From NCBI GenBank assembly GCA_026702845.1, contig JADCLS010000006.1, forward strand, positions 292,838 to 356,837: 64,000 nucleotides of DNA, in the 5' to 3' direction. The notes beneath the pieces were generated by a model. The model did not search any database. It had not been told where the DNA came from and worked only from the letters and a program-made list of their open reading frames with translations. Origin of the DNA: Candidatus Heimdallarchaeota archaeon. Its GTDB lineage: Archaea > Asgardarchaeota > Heimdallarchaeia > Heimdallarchaeales > Kariarchaeaceae. The position numbers and the translations under genes are program-made. Below, one piece after another: positions 8,560 to 16,886 of this stretch; the stretch's first letter is position 1; every line of letters starts with the position of its first letter.

Positions 8560-9195
8560 GTGGATATCCCAAATATTCTCCCATTATTTCCACTGCCAGA
8601 TCTAGTTCTATTTCCCGGAGTGATGATCAACCTGTATATATTTGAACAAAGGTACAAGGAGATGATGGCACATTTGATTCAGAAGCCTGGGCACCTACGG
8701 CTATTTGTTATCAGTACAAGCCTAGGAAGGCGAACCGAAAAATATGACAATTCTGCGTTTTTTGAAATTGGTGCTATTTGTCATTTGGTATCATTCGAGG
8801 AAACAGATGATGATCGTTATAATATTCTCATTGATGTGATTTCCCTAGCAAGATTGGAAGAGATTCCATTTCTTCAAGTATCTACCTTGTATAGGCAAGC
8901 ATTGATTGAGATTGTAACTGAATCATGGAATGATGATAGTAAAACCCTTGAAGAGCTTCAAAGTCTATTAAAATCATTTTGTGAAAAATACCAGGTAGAT
9001 TATCCTGCTGTATCCTTTGATAAGCTGGATGAGGTGGTGAATTCACTTTGTTTTGTCCTTCCCTTCTTCCCCACAGATAAGCTAGAACTATTGAAGGCAG
9101 ATCCAGAATCAAGAATTCGTCTTTTGAAAGAGTTATTAGAGGAACCATATCAATTCACACCACTTGAACCAAGAGAGAATATTCGCCATAATTAA
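8560..9195 (+). CDS. Stand-alone Lon protease N-terminal (substrate-binding) domain protein
   Basis: The 211-residue protein begins with LPLFPLPDLVLFPGVMINLYIFEQRY, the hallmark of the Lon N-terminal PUA-like domain, followed by strands (FEIGAICHLVSFEE, RYNILIDVISLARLEE) and a C-terminal helical bundle containing LPFFPTDKLELL, as in Lon N-domains. There is no AAA+ or protease domain, so it is not Lon protease. Similar single-domain proteins (YloA/PUA-like, cereblon-related fold) are widespread and their function is unclear. GTG 8560 is used because a TATA-like box sits at the right distance and no ATG precedes the domain. Confidence 0.85.
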   Translation: MDIPNILPLFPLPDLVLFPGVMINLYIFEQRYKEMMAHLIQKPGHLRLFVISTSLGRRTEKYDNSAFFEIGAICHLVSFEETDDDRYNILIDVISLARLEEIPFLQVSTLYRQALIEIVTESWNDDSKTLEELQSLLKSFCEKYQVDYPAVSFDKLDEVVNSLCFVLPFFPTDKLELLKADPESRIRLLKELLEEPYQFTPLEPRENIRHN

Positions 9196-9268
9196 GGCGT
9201 AGCATAATCTAATATTGGCTTAATAAGAGAAATCCTTTTAATCAAGAGCCAGTTAGTCTACTTAATAC

Positions 9269-9778
9269 TTGACATTGCATAAAATTACACTCTTAGGTGA
9301 GCCAAAGGTCGGGAAAACAACATTGCGACGATCCTATATGGGAGATAGTCTTAAAACTAATTATATCAAGACTATTGGAATAGATATCTCTGCTAAGCGA
9401 TTAGAGCGTATGGCATTTCAAATCTGGGATATCGCAGGAGAGGCGACAAAAACCAGCATAAAAAGCTATATCAAGGATAGTAGTGCGATAATTTTGGTTT
9501 TTGATGTGATGACCTTGGATACTTTGATTCAGTGTAATAAATGGCTAAATCATGTGAATACATTTCTTAATAAACCTGTACCTGTAGTACTTGTGGGAAA
9601 TAAAATTGATCTGCGAGATGGCACTGAGATCCCTAAGGATGTGATAAAAGAGACATTCAATACTCACATGAGCATATATTCTGAGTTTCAATTCAAGTAT
9701 ATTGAAACCTCAGCCATCAATGGGTTAAGGGTACAAGAAGTATTTGAATGGCTCCAGACAGTATTGGGGGGTAAGTAA
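9269..9778 (+). CDS. Ras/Rab-like small GTPase
   Basis: This 169-residue G-domain protein has P-loop GEPKVGKTT (10-18), switch I Thr35 in KTIGID, G3 DIAGE (54-58), G4 NKID (111-114) and G5 TSA (147-149). It is clearly of the Ras/Rab/Arf superfamily, as common in Asgard archaea. The position of the Ras catalytic glutamine (Q61 in DTAGQ) is Glu here, so intrinsic GTP hydrolysis may differ. There is no C-terminal cysteine for prenylation and no N-terminal extension. The start is TTG 9269; a second TTG at 9275 is possible. Its stop overlaps the ATG of the next gene (TAATG), suggesting that the two products function together. Confidence 0.92.
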   Translation: MTLHKITLLGEPKVGKTTLRRSYMGDSLKTNYIKTIGIDISAKRLERMAFQIWDIAGEATKTSIKSYIKDSSAIILVFDVMTLDTLIQCNKWLNHVNTFLNKPVPVVLVGNKIDLRDGTEIPKDVIKETFNTHMSIYSEFQFKYIETSAINGLRVQEVFEWLQTVLGGK

Positions 9779-10689
9779 TGGAGTATTATAATCAAACTTT
9801 CCTTATAGAGACCCGTGGATTGAGATTTACCATTACTCCCGAGTCCACTATTTACGAAAGTGATTTTCTCAGTGATCTCGAGTATGTTATTGATTACAAG
9901 TCAAATAATAAACATGGGATTGTATATTTCAGCTCTGTTGATCAATTTTATCTTATCATCACGCTCTCAGATATTTTCAAAGTATTCACACCTATTACAG
10001 TTGAGGATAGCATGGCCGTATATTTCAATTTACAAAGTTTGATTGAAGAGGCTATTCAGATTTTCAAAAATGATCCTAAGTCAAAAATATTGGTTTGGAA
10101 TCAATATGTTGAATCAGTAATTGATTTCTCAATCAATATTCATGATGATAAATTTGATGATCGAGCAGTGACTTTCCTCCATTCTAGTTTTGGTGATTAT
10201 CTTGTTGAGATTCTCATGGCATTAAACCTCGAGATTCCAATAATATTGACTAATGTATCCGAATCCCAAATGTTTCAATTTATGCAGTCATTTTTGTTAC
10301 TTCTTCCCGATGTGAGAATATCCAAGAAATTTGAGATTGAGACTCCGAGTATTCACATCTACTTACTATCTGATAAACCAGAAGTAGAGCTCTTTGATGA
10401 GTACTTGTATCTTGATATGAAAACCCAGACCGGAGAACGATTATTCAAGGTAGATACGCCATTAAAATACAAGAATATTGTTGCAGAAGCCCTTGAATTT
10501 CATAAGGATAGAATAATGCCTTTTCAGATTAGTATTATCATGAAAATTTTCTGGAGCATTCAGAAAGTCTTCGGCATACTCGCACTAAACGGTGAGTATG
10601 ATTTTGCCAATTATCTTTATGATGAGGAGTTGGACCAGGTTGAGATTTTAATGCGTGTTTTCAATAAATTAGCTTATTTCAAAATATAA
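9778..10689 (+). CDS. Uncharacterised protein translationally coupled to a small GTPase
   Basis: The protein has 303 residues and no recognised family. It is soluble, without signal peptide or membrane spans. The first 100 residues alternate strands and helices (GIVYFSSVDQFYLIIT, then a long amphipathic helix SLIEEAIQIFKND). The middle carries several hydrophobic strands (IPIILTN, IHIYLLSD) and the end is helical, with IMKIFWSIQKVFGILALNGEYD. The ATG overlaps the stop of the GTPase gene by one base, and only these two genes form the operon. A role as effector, regulator or scaffold of the GTPase is an inference from coupling alone. Confidence 0.75.
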   Translation: MEYYNQTFLIETRGLRFTITPESTIYESDFLSDLEYVIDYKSNNKHGIVYFSSVDQFYLIITLSDIFKVFTPITVEDSMAVYFNLQSLIEEAIQIFKNDPKSKILVWNQYVESVIDFSINIHDDKFDDRAVTFLHSSFGDYLVEILMALNLEIPIILTNVSESQMFQFMQSFLLLLPDVRISKKFEIETPSIHIYLLSDKPEVELFDEYLYLDMKTQTGERLFKVDTPLKYKNIVAEALEFHKDRIMPFQISIIMKIFWSIQKVFGILALNGEYDFANYLYDEELDQVEILMRVFNKLAYFKI

Positions 10690-10699
10690 TCTATTATGA

Positions 10700-11326
10700 T
10701 TATTTAACTAGATACTCATATACTTCATTTTTCTGAATATTCCCAGATATCCTTACACTGTCTAGGTTGGTTCTAAGAAGAGAATCAGGTAAACATATCT
10801 CCTTTTCTCCCTCATATTGGTAAGATAACTCAGAAAGGTTGGAGAGATTGTCAAAGGAGAGGCTTAATGTCGCTTTTCCAACAAAATCTAGAACTCTCAA
10901 ATTGGATAATCTATTTAGATCCAGATTCAAAGATTTCATATCCCCTAATGAACGAATTTTAAGCACCATCAGTTCTTTGAGCTGATGGACTTCATCAGGT
11001 AAGGAATCAATCATTACAAAATCAAGATTGAGTAAATTTAGATTGGTGAGTTCAAATAAATCCAAAGGTAATTGCCTCAGCTCATAGTTAAAATACAGTT
11101 CCAACGTTGTGATTCTCTCTTTGTGTTCTAGTAGACTGGCAAGAGGGAGATACTCTTGATTAATCCCACGTAATTGTACTTCCCAGCCTCCAAATATCGA
11201 ATCCTTGACTATTACATAATCTGATAGACCTAGTTGATATTTCTCCCTGAAATACTCAAATGCTATTTCATGCCCTAACAACTTAATCTCTGTCATTAAC
11301 ATATTTTTGAAACTGGGAATATCCAC
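10700..11326 (-). CDS. Small leucine-rich repeat protein
   Basis: The product is 208 residues. An N-terminal head of about 65 residues includes FGGWEVQL, then about five degenerate LRR units (for example LRQLPLDLFELTNLNLLNLDF and SNLRVLDFVGKATLSL). The head resembles that of the truncated LRR protein at 1..1257, where the same GWEV motif precedes the first repeat. There are no other domains, signal peptide or membrane span. It is convergent with the GTPase-partner gene, which ends 10 bases away. Confidence 0.75.
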   Translation of the reverse strand: MDIPSFKNMLMTEIKLLGHEIAFEYFREKYQLGLSDYVIVKDSIFGGWEVQLRGINQEYLPLASLLEHKERITTLELYFNYELRQLPLDLFELTNLNLLNLDFVMIDSLPDEVHQLKELMVLKIRSLGDMKSLNLDLNRLSNLRVLDFVGKATLSLSFDNLSNLSELSYQYEGEKEICLPDSLLRTNLDSVRISGNIQKNEVYEYLVK

Positions 11327-11377
11327 ATCAATTCATTTACCTAATAAGTACATCTGATTTATGGATACTTCATGGAT

Positions 11378-12097
11378 TTATTCATTATTACCCAAATCTT
11401 TGAAAATTGATCTAACCTCATCAAATGAAGCAATTGGCTTTGGAAATGTGAAATGATACTTCTCTCTCTTATGCAGGATATCACATCCTGTTGTATGGAT
11501 CCCCACAAATTCAAGTGTATCTTCTACATCTACCTTCTTGTATATTCTGAAGTATTTCCTCATAGCTTCCTGATGATCCTCGTTCATATGCTTTATCACA
11601 CCTTCCTGTTGATCCAAACTTAGAGGATGATTAGATATATACTCATCCCTGTCTAGCCAAAAAATCTTACCAAAACCACCAATAAAGCGAATTCTCTCCA
11701 GATGTAACCTGTAATACCGAAAACCATGTGCCTCGAAAAAACTAGTAGATTCAGGAAAATACCTGCTATACTGTTTAGAAATAGCTTCATATTCTTTATC
11801 TTCTATTGGAGATGCACGAGCTAAGAATGTCACTCTTCCTCTTGATTGCACGTTAACTGCAGTCTTTGATGGTTGAACGATTGTCATAGATACCCGGTTA
11901 TCATTCTTGATATTCTTGGTATGTTGTGCGATATCCGAAATTAGGATGATTAATTCCCCTGCAGTATCTACCATATAAGGAACCACAGATCCAAAGGGAA
12001 AACCTTCCATATCCACGGATAATGTAGATAATATCCCATAGCTATGTGAATGGATTATCTGTGAAGCCATTCCCAGCTTATCATATTCAACAGACAT
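11378..12097 (-). CDS. Pyridoxamine-phosphate-oxidase-fold FMN-binding protein with DUF2470, HugZ-like
   Basis: The 239-residue protein has two parts. Residues 5-145 are a split-barrel FMN-binding domain (HSHSYGILSTLSVDMEGFPFGSVVPY at the start). Residues 150-235 are a DUF2470 domain with the signature IKHMNEDHQEAMRKY and a late VGIHTTGCDI segment. The link sequence IGGFGKIFWL is the counterpart of the GGFG.A.WI element of HugZ-type haem oxygenases. HugZ proteins degrade haem, but many relatives have other or unknown roles, so haem degradation is only a possibility. The gene is monocistronic, with the upstream region shared divergently with the sensor-like gene at 12219. Confidence 0.8.
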   Translation of the reverse strand: MSVEYDKLGMASQIIHSHSYGILSTLSVDMEGFPFGSVVPYMVDTAGELIILISDIAQHTKNIKNDNRVSMTIVQPSKTAVNVQSRGRVTFLARASPIEDKEYEAISKQYSRYFPESTSFFEAHGFRYYRLHLERIRFIGGFGKIFWLDRDEYISNHPLSLDQQEGVIKHMNEDHQEAMRKYFRIYKKVDVEDTLEFVGIHTTGCDILHKREKYHFTFPKPIASFDEVRSIFKDLGNNE

Positions 12098-12218
12098 ACT
12101 GTTCTTTCTAATAGTCTCGTTAAAAAGGTTAGGGTCATTGAAAACAGTAATTTTTTAACGTCATCCATATCAAACATAATCAGATACCTTTTTGAATTAG
12201 ATCGATTTAAGTTGAACT

Positions 12219-13310
12219 ATGGTAGATGTACTCCTCATTCTGAATATGGCTTTTGTAGTGATACAAGTAATTTTACTTGCTGTATTTTTTATACAATCAA
12301 AAAAACTAGGACGAAACTCAACGTTATTGATAATCGGATTGGTTTCTGGTATAATTGCCTCAATTTTATCTATTATACCTGAAATGGATTTGTATATTGG
12401 CAGTGGACGGATTACCCTATCCTTACAACTCATGGCCTTTGGATTGGAATATATATTGCTCTACATCCACTTCAATTTTTCAGTCTCTGAGAACTTGAAT
12501 ACGGTGTATATCTCCATGCTATCATTATTTGCAGGTATATTCACCGTTTATTCAATAAAATTCATGTTAGAACAATTAGAAGATTTTGATGAGCTAATGT
12601 GGGATCTTTCTTATAATTCACTTGGATTCGTGGCATTCTTGTACATCTCCTATGTTATGTTCTCTTCCTATAGGTACTCCAAGGAAAAAGAGGCACTGAT
12701 ACAGGGAGTAGGTACAATGCTACTCGTTATTGGATTTATTGTAGGTGCACTTACAACGCCTATCATTCGTAATGGTCTAGAATTGCAAATTGAACCCTAT
12801 TATGCTGATGTGGTGAAGGCAATTGGTGCTCTGTTATTTATCTCTATTTTTGCATTTAATGCGAACTTTGTCGAGAGAATTGCAGTGGATACCTATGGTA
12901 TCTTAGTATTTGATAATGCAGGTCGTGAGTTAGGATTTTACAATGTCAAGACCAAGAAAAATATCGAGTCCGCTGCCATTCCAGTAGATCCAGCATTATT
13001 CGTACCACTTGTGTCTGCATTACTCAGCTTTGTAAAGGAAGCTCTTGGGACTCAATCATATATGCGGAGTATCAATGGTGTTGATAAAGCAGTAGTATTT
13101 GAGATGGGATCTACTATTCATACAGCCATGATTACTGAGAAGAGCACTCGATTGCTCAATCAATCCATGAAATCATTTCAACATCGATGTGAACAAATTG
13201 TAAATGCACAGATGGAATCAGAATTTAATGTTGGAATTGTTGATGAAGAGGCCATAAAATCTTCTGTTCGTTCGAATTTTCCATATATTGAGGTAATCGA
13301 TACAAATTAA
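12219..13310 (+). CDS. Seven-to-eight-span membrane protein with cytoplasmic longin/roadblock-like domain
   Basis: The protein has 363 residues. Residues 1-220 contain seven to eight hydrophobic spans. Residues 222-363 are soluble and follow a strand-strand-helix-three strands-helix order: YGILVFDNAGRELGFY, then a helix FVPLVSALLSFVKEAL, then MRSINGVDKAVVFEMG and IHTAMITEK, then a long helix. The same order and the closing pattern ITEK..., long helix, are found at the C-terminus of the membrane protein at 50707..51996 and of the giant protein at 37982..46987. The layout fits the roadblock/longin family, whose members often act with small GTPases. The domain name is an inference; no enzymatic motif is visible. 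Confidence 0.75.
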   Translation: MVDVLLILNMAFVVIQVILLAVFFIQSKKLGRNSTLLIIGLVSGIIASILSIIPEMDLYIGSGRITLSLQLMAFGLEYILLYIHFNFSVSENLNTVYISMLSLFAGIFTVYSIKFMLEQLEDFDELMWDLSYNSLGFVAFLYISYVMFSSYRYSKEKEALIQGVGTMLLVIGFIVGALTTPIIRNGLELQIEPYYADVVKAIGALLFISIFAFNANFVERIAVDTYGILVFDNAGRELGFYNVKTKKNIESAAIPVDPALFVPLVSALLSFVKEALGTQSYMRSINGVDKAVVFEMGSTIHTAMITEKSTRLLNQSMKSFQHRCEQIVNAQMESEFNVGIVDEEAIKSSVRSNFPYIEVIDTN

Positions 13311-13358
13311 ACAATAATCTTCAAGGATTGACAAATCTACAAATAGCAAATTAGATTG

Positions 13359-13601
13359 ATGTCAGTTATGAAACCACCAGAATGCATTATTTGTGATAAG
13401 CAATTCAGTCCCACAAAAGGTGGTGATCTGTTATACTTTACACCCACACCTGATGAAAAGAAGGAAATGGAACGATGGGATAGAGATGGATTAGTGGGCC
13501 ATCCCCTCAACGCAGAGTGGTTCTGTAAGAAGCACTTAAAAAAGGCAAAACAATATCTTCATTTATCAATTTCAGAAGCTCTCAATACTCTTCGGAAATA
13601 A
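13359..13601 (+). CDS. Small cysteine/histidine-rich protein, putative zinc binding
   Basis: The product is about 80 residues. Residues near the N-terminus contain CIICDK, and later WFCKKHLKKA provides a Cys and a His, together making a CxxC...CxxxH zinc site. No known family is recognised. The most upstream reading begins with a TTG at 13356, directly before ATG 13359; ATG 13368 is another possible start. The C-terminus overlaps by 20 bases the end of the convergent amidase gene. Confidence 0.6.
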   Translation: MSVMKPPECIICDKQFSPTKGGDLLYFTPTPDEKKEMERWDRDGLVGHPLNAEWFCKKHLKKAKQYLHLSISEALNTLRK

Positions 13602-14853
13602 TCGATGGTATTGGTATTCTCCTACCAAGTATCGTATCTATTGTATACGCAACATCAAATAGATCTTCTTCCATGCCTGGTTTTCCGATAAGTTGTATCC
13701 CTACAGGTAATGATTCTATCATGCATAAAGGGATTGTAATGGTGGGAAAGCCAGAGACAGAAACAGGACGACAGTAGTATCCATTGGCCACCCAGTAGTT
13801 TAATTTGTCACCGACAACATCTAGCCCAATTTTACCAGTTCTATCAATAAAGAAATCCTTATGCTCTGGATTATGTTCATATGGGAGAACTGAACATACA
13901 GGGAGTATCCATATATCAGAATCTCTGAGTAGCTTTTCCTGATACTCTCTAACGGTTTTCTGAAGGTTGAGATATTCTTCAAGATGTGTTTTTTCATTTT
14001 TGATCATATGATTAAACAGACCCATATAACATCTATTAGTCTCCTCAAGGGGATATTCAGTGTATGGGGTGATAGAATGCCCCTTTTCTTCTAGTCTAAT
14101 TTCCAGTATATCCATCTGCTGTTTGATTCTACTATCTATCGGAATATCATATAAGTGGTTACTGAAGATAATTTGAACTTTTTCCTTACTCTTCAATTGT
14201 AAATCAATGTTTTTGATACTTGACCATAATAGAGCTAGCCCTTTCATATCTGTAGCCATGGGACCAGCGATTGCCATGTAATTATTATCTCCTGGAGGAA
14301 GATGCCCTGAATCTTCAAAGGAACCAAATGTGGGTCTGAAGGAATAAATTCCGCAAAATGAGGCAGGTAATCGTAGAGATCCTCCTAAATCAGTTCCTAT
14401 GGCAAAAGCCACATAACGCATAGCCAATGCCGCAGCAGATCCACCACTTGATCCTCCAGAGGTTTTTGTTAGATCATAGGGATTATTCGTCGTTCCAAAA
14501 ATCGAGTTAAAGCACTGGTAATCCATGGTATTTTCAGGAGTATTTGTCTTGCCAACAATGATTGCCCCCTCATCCAGTACACGTTGTACAATTGAAGCAT
14601 TTCTATCAGGGATGAAATCCTGGAATTGTTTACTACCACAAGTTGTTCGTATACCAAATGTCAGCAGTGAATCCTTGATGAGTATTGGTAATCCTGAAAG
14701 CCGACCAGCTGTTTGTATCGAGTAGTCTGCACAGGTACAAATCGCATTAACCCTTTTTTCATATTGTTGCGTTAGAGTGTCGAATACTTCCTTTGGTTCC
14801 AATTCCAGATACTCTTCAGTAGAATTCCACATATATTTTTGTATTTCGAACAT
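13582..14853 (-). CDS. Amidase (amidase-signature family)
   Basis: The 423-residue enzyme has the Ser-cisSer-Lys triad of the amidase-signature family: Lys60 in LIKDS, the GGSSGGS loop at 133-139 and the nucleophile Ser159 in TDLGGSLRLPA. It is shorter than GatA, is not accompanied by GatB or GatC, and lacks the typical C-terminus, so it is more likely a general amide hydrolase than the tRNA amidotransferase subunit. The substrate is unknown. It is monocistronic and convergent with the small zinc protein gene. Confidence 0.88.
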   Translation of the reverse strand: MFEIQKYMWNSTEEYLELEPKEVFDTLTQQYEKRVNAICTCADYSIQTAGRLSGLPILIKDSLLTFGIRTTCGSKQFQDFIPDRNASIVQRVLDEGAIIVGKTNTPENTMDYQCFNSIFGTTNNPYDLTKTSGGSSGGSAAALAMRYVAFAIGTDLGGSLRLPASFCGIYSFRPTFGSFEDSGHLPPGDNNYMAIAGPMATDMKGLALLWSSIKNIDLQLKSKEKVQIIFSNHLYDIPIDSRIKQQMDILEIRLEEKGHSITPYTEYPLEETNRCYMGLFNHMIKNEKTHLEEYLNLQKTVREYQEKLLRDSDIWILPVCSVLPYEHNPEHKDFFIDRTGKIGLDVVGDKLNYWVANGYYCRPVSVSGFPTITIPLCMIESLPVGIQLIGKPGMEEDLFDVAYTIDTILGRRIPIPSIISEEY

Positions 14854-14953
14854 CTTATTGTACTTTCGTACAAACTAATAGTTAGTTTCTTTTAATCATA
14901 AAAAATCGTTCTTTGACCACTGAATTATTAAATATTCCAACAATACTTGATTC

Positions 14954-15409
14954 ATGAAGAAATACCTGCCAATTATATTATTTCTCCTCTTTTTGATACC
15001 AAGTTCAGCAGCATATACGGATATATCAGTTGCTGATGCCAAAGCAATGATCGAAGAAGGAGACGTGTTTATTCTTGATGTACGATCACAATCAGAATAT
15101 GATGAAGGTCATATTGATGGTGCAACCCTAATCCCTGTAGATGAACTTGAGGATAGACTTGATGAATTACCCGCCAAGGATGCTAAAATCCTAGTTTACT
15201 GCAGATCTGGTTCAAGAAGTGCCACTGCATCAGGTATTCTTGATGATTTTGATTTTACCAATGTCTATAATATGCTTGGTGGATATATTGAATGGCTTGA
15301 ATTTAGTGAAGAATCTGATTCAGTTACTAAAGATACCACTTTTCAATCAATCAGTTTATTTCTTGTATTTAGTAGTATGATCCTAATTCAGAATAAACGA
15401 GTTAAGTAA
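14954..15409 (+). CDS. Exported rhodanese-domain protein
   Basis: The protein has 151 residues. Residues 1-20 form a signal peptide (MKKYLPIILFLLFLIPSSAA). Residues 22-110 are a rhodanese domain with LDVRSQSEYDEGHIDGA and the active loop VYCRSGSRSA with Cys83. Residues 128-146 are hydrophobic (ISLFLVFSSMILI), followed by basic NKRVK, a C-terminal membrane anchor that would hold the domain outside the cell. Rhodaneses transfer sulfane sulfur; the acceptor is unknown. A TATA-like box near 14925-14934 is about 25 bases before the ATG. Confidence 0.88.
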   Translation: MKKYLPIILFLLFLIPSSAAYTDISVADAKAMIEEGDVFILDVRSQSEYDEGHIDGATLIPVDELEDRLDELPAKDAKILVYCRSGSRSATASGILDDFDFTNVYNMLGGYIEWLEFSEESDSVTKDTTFQSISLFLVFSSMILIQNKRVK

Positions 15410-15430
15410 TGCTATAGCAATAAATCTTAA

Positions 15431-15868
15431 CTAATCTTTCTTTAGTGCATCTGCAAGTTCCCATAAAGGAGGTATATGGCCAGTTTGAACAAATATATCA
15501 AATAGACAATAACTACGCCATGAATCGATGATAAGTCCGCTTTCTAAAGTAAAAATCGCAGCTCCGTCGAATTCGATTTTCTTATCTGTGGGTTCAAATC
15601 CCCATCCATTCCCTTTCTGTGTACCATTGCCTTGATAGCGAACACAGATTTTATCACCATCCTCCACCATCTCAATAATGCGATAATGTAGATCTGGAAA
15701 AATTGAACGGAAATAGCCAATTTCCTTTTTCAATAAAGCAGGGCCTTTCTCAGGCATACCTACATCACGGGGGTGGTACTCTGGATGAATAATTTGATCC
15801 GTAATTATCAAGTCTCCTTCAGACCACATCTTCTCATAAAATAGTTTGATTATCTCCTTATTTGACAT
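15431..15868 (-). CDS. SnoaL-like (NTF2-fold) ester-cyclase family protein
   Basis: The product has 145 residues with the pattern of SnoaL-type proteins: KLFYEKMWSEGDLIITDQIIHPEYHPRDVG, the central strand FPDLHYRIIEMVEDGDKICVRYQGNGTQ and a C-terminal strand and helix. SnoaL-like polyketide cyclases and many unassigned relatives share this fold. It is the second gene of a pair with the bactofilin-like gene upstream (6-base gap), so the two may be cotranscribed. No substrate can be assigned. Confidence 0.75.
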   Translation of the reverse strand: MSNKEIIKLFYEKMWSEGDLIITDQIIHPEYHPRDVGMPEKGPALLKKEIGYFRSIFPDLHYRIIEMVEDGDKICVRYQGNGTQKGNGWGFEPTDKKIEFDGAAIFTLESGLIIDSWRSYCLFDIFVQTGHIPPLWELADALKKD

Positions 15869-15874
15869 AGAAAA

Positions 15875-16810
15875 CTAGTCTTGCTTCACTTCTTCAATTT
15901 TCTCTTTGAGGGATTTACGTTCTGTATCATCAGAAGAAATACCTTTGATCTCCTCCAAATATACAATGTTACTACAATCCACAGTACCCTTGATTGTTAC
16001 ATTCTGACCTATAATTAGCTCCTGCGCAACCAAATTTCCATGAATAATGGTATTATGCAAGGTTGCTTTATTGCAAGTCACATTACCCAAAACTTCAAGG
16101 TTTTTGGGTTGGTTCTCCAAACTTCTGATAAGGGTACGTTTGAGGGTTGATCCAATATATGTGACTAGATTGAGCAAATTACTCAAATTTCCGTGAGTAC
16201 TCACCATTAGGCTCTGAGGATTGATTTTTAGCTCTTCAGTCTCAAGATCCCCATTTATTGTACCTCCTCCTCTTTCAATAAGTAAACGTTTTGTCTTAAC
16301 AAATTCACTGGTCAATCTACCTTTTATGATCAATTCCTTTACAATAAGAGTTCCAGCTGATACTGATCCTTCTATGACAACAACTTCACTGGCATAGAAT
16401 TCCTTTGCAAATAGTTTCCCTGCTGTCTTAACATTACCTGTAAGTAAAACACGACTGTCAAAATGTGCATTACCAGCTACTTTCAAGCTTCCAAAAATAA
16501 CCGTGTCCTCAAAGAAATTACTAGTACCTGCTATTTTGGCATCACCCTTGGCAATCACCACATCTTTGAATGTGGTTTTACCAGCTACATTCAATTCGTT
16601 ACACATTAATCCAGAGCTGATACTGGCCATCCCCGCAATTTTTGCAGATTCTTTGTAGATCCCTCCACTATCAAATATAATTCCACCAACGTTCATCGAT
16701 TTCCTTTCTTTTACATCATCGAATACATGACTATAGTAGGATAGAATTAGATCTTGAATGTTTTCTCGATGTAAGGTGAGGAAATGGTTACCCTGGATTT
16801 CTTCATCCAT
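15875..16810 (-). CDS. Bactofilin-like polymer-forming beta-helix protein
   Basis: The 311-residue protein has a short helical N-terminus (about 1-45). It then has a long series of short alternating hydrophobic/Gly strands in which the repeated element is about 17-20 residues, for example AKIAGMASISSGLMCNELNVAGK and GNVKTAGKLFAKEF. The recurring AG and VAG turns and the strand spacing fit a right-handed beta-helix of the bactofilin family (polymer-forming cytoskeletal proteins). It lacks the standard single compact domain of about 110 residues and appears to be two helices in tandem joined by a helix near residue 215. Assignment is by repeat pattern only. Confidence 0.65.
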   Translation of the reverse strand: MDEEIQGNHFLTLHRENIQDLILSYYSHVFDDVKERKSMNVGGIIFDSGGIYKESAKIAGMASISSGLMCNELNVAGKTTFKDVVIAKGDAKIAGTSNFFEDTVIFGSLKVAGNAHFDSRVLLTGNVKTAGKLFAKEFYASEVVVIEGSVSAGTLIVKELIIKGRLTSEFVKTKRLLIERGGGTINGDLETEELKINPQSLMVSTHGNLSNLLNLVTYIGSTLKRTLIRSLENQPKNLEVLGNVTCNKATLHNTIIHGNLVAQELIIGQNVTIKGTVDCSNIVYLEEIKGISSDDTERKSLKEKIEEVKQD

Positions 16811-16886
16811 GTTGATTAGATGATGTGAATATTAATAATACCTCATATACAAGTCAATATTTATTCAGCAATTTTTCATTTTATTT

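Noticed and set aside
8372..8593. Minus-strand reading frame across the promoter of the Lon-N-domain gene
   Set aside because: It crosses the start of another gene and a clear promoter, and its translation has no domain or family features.
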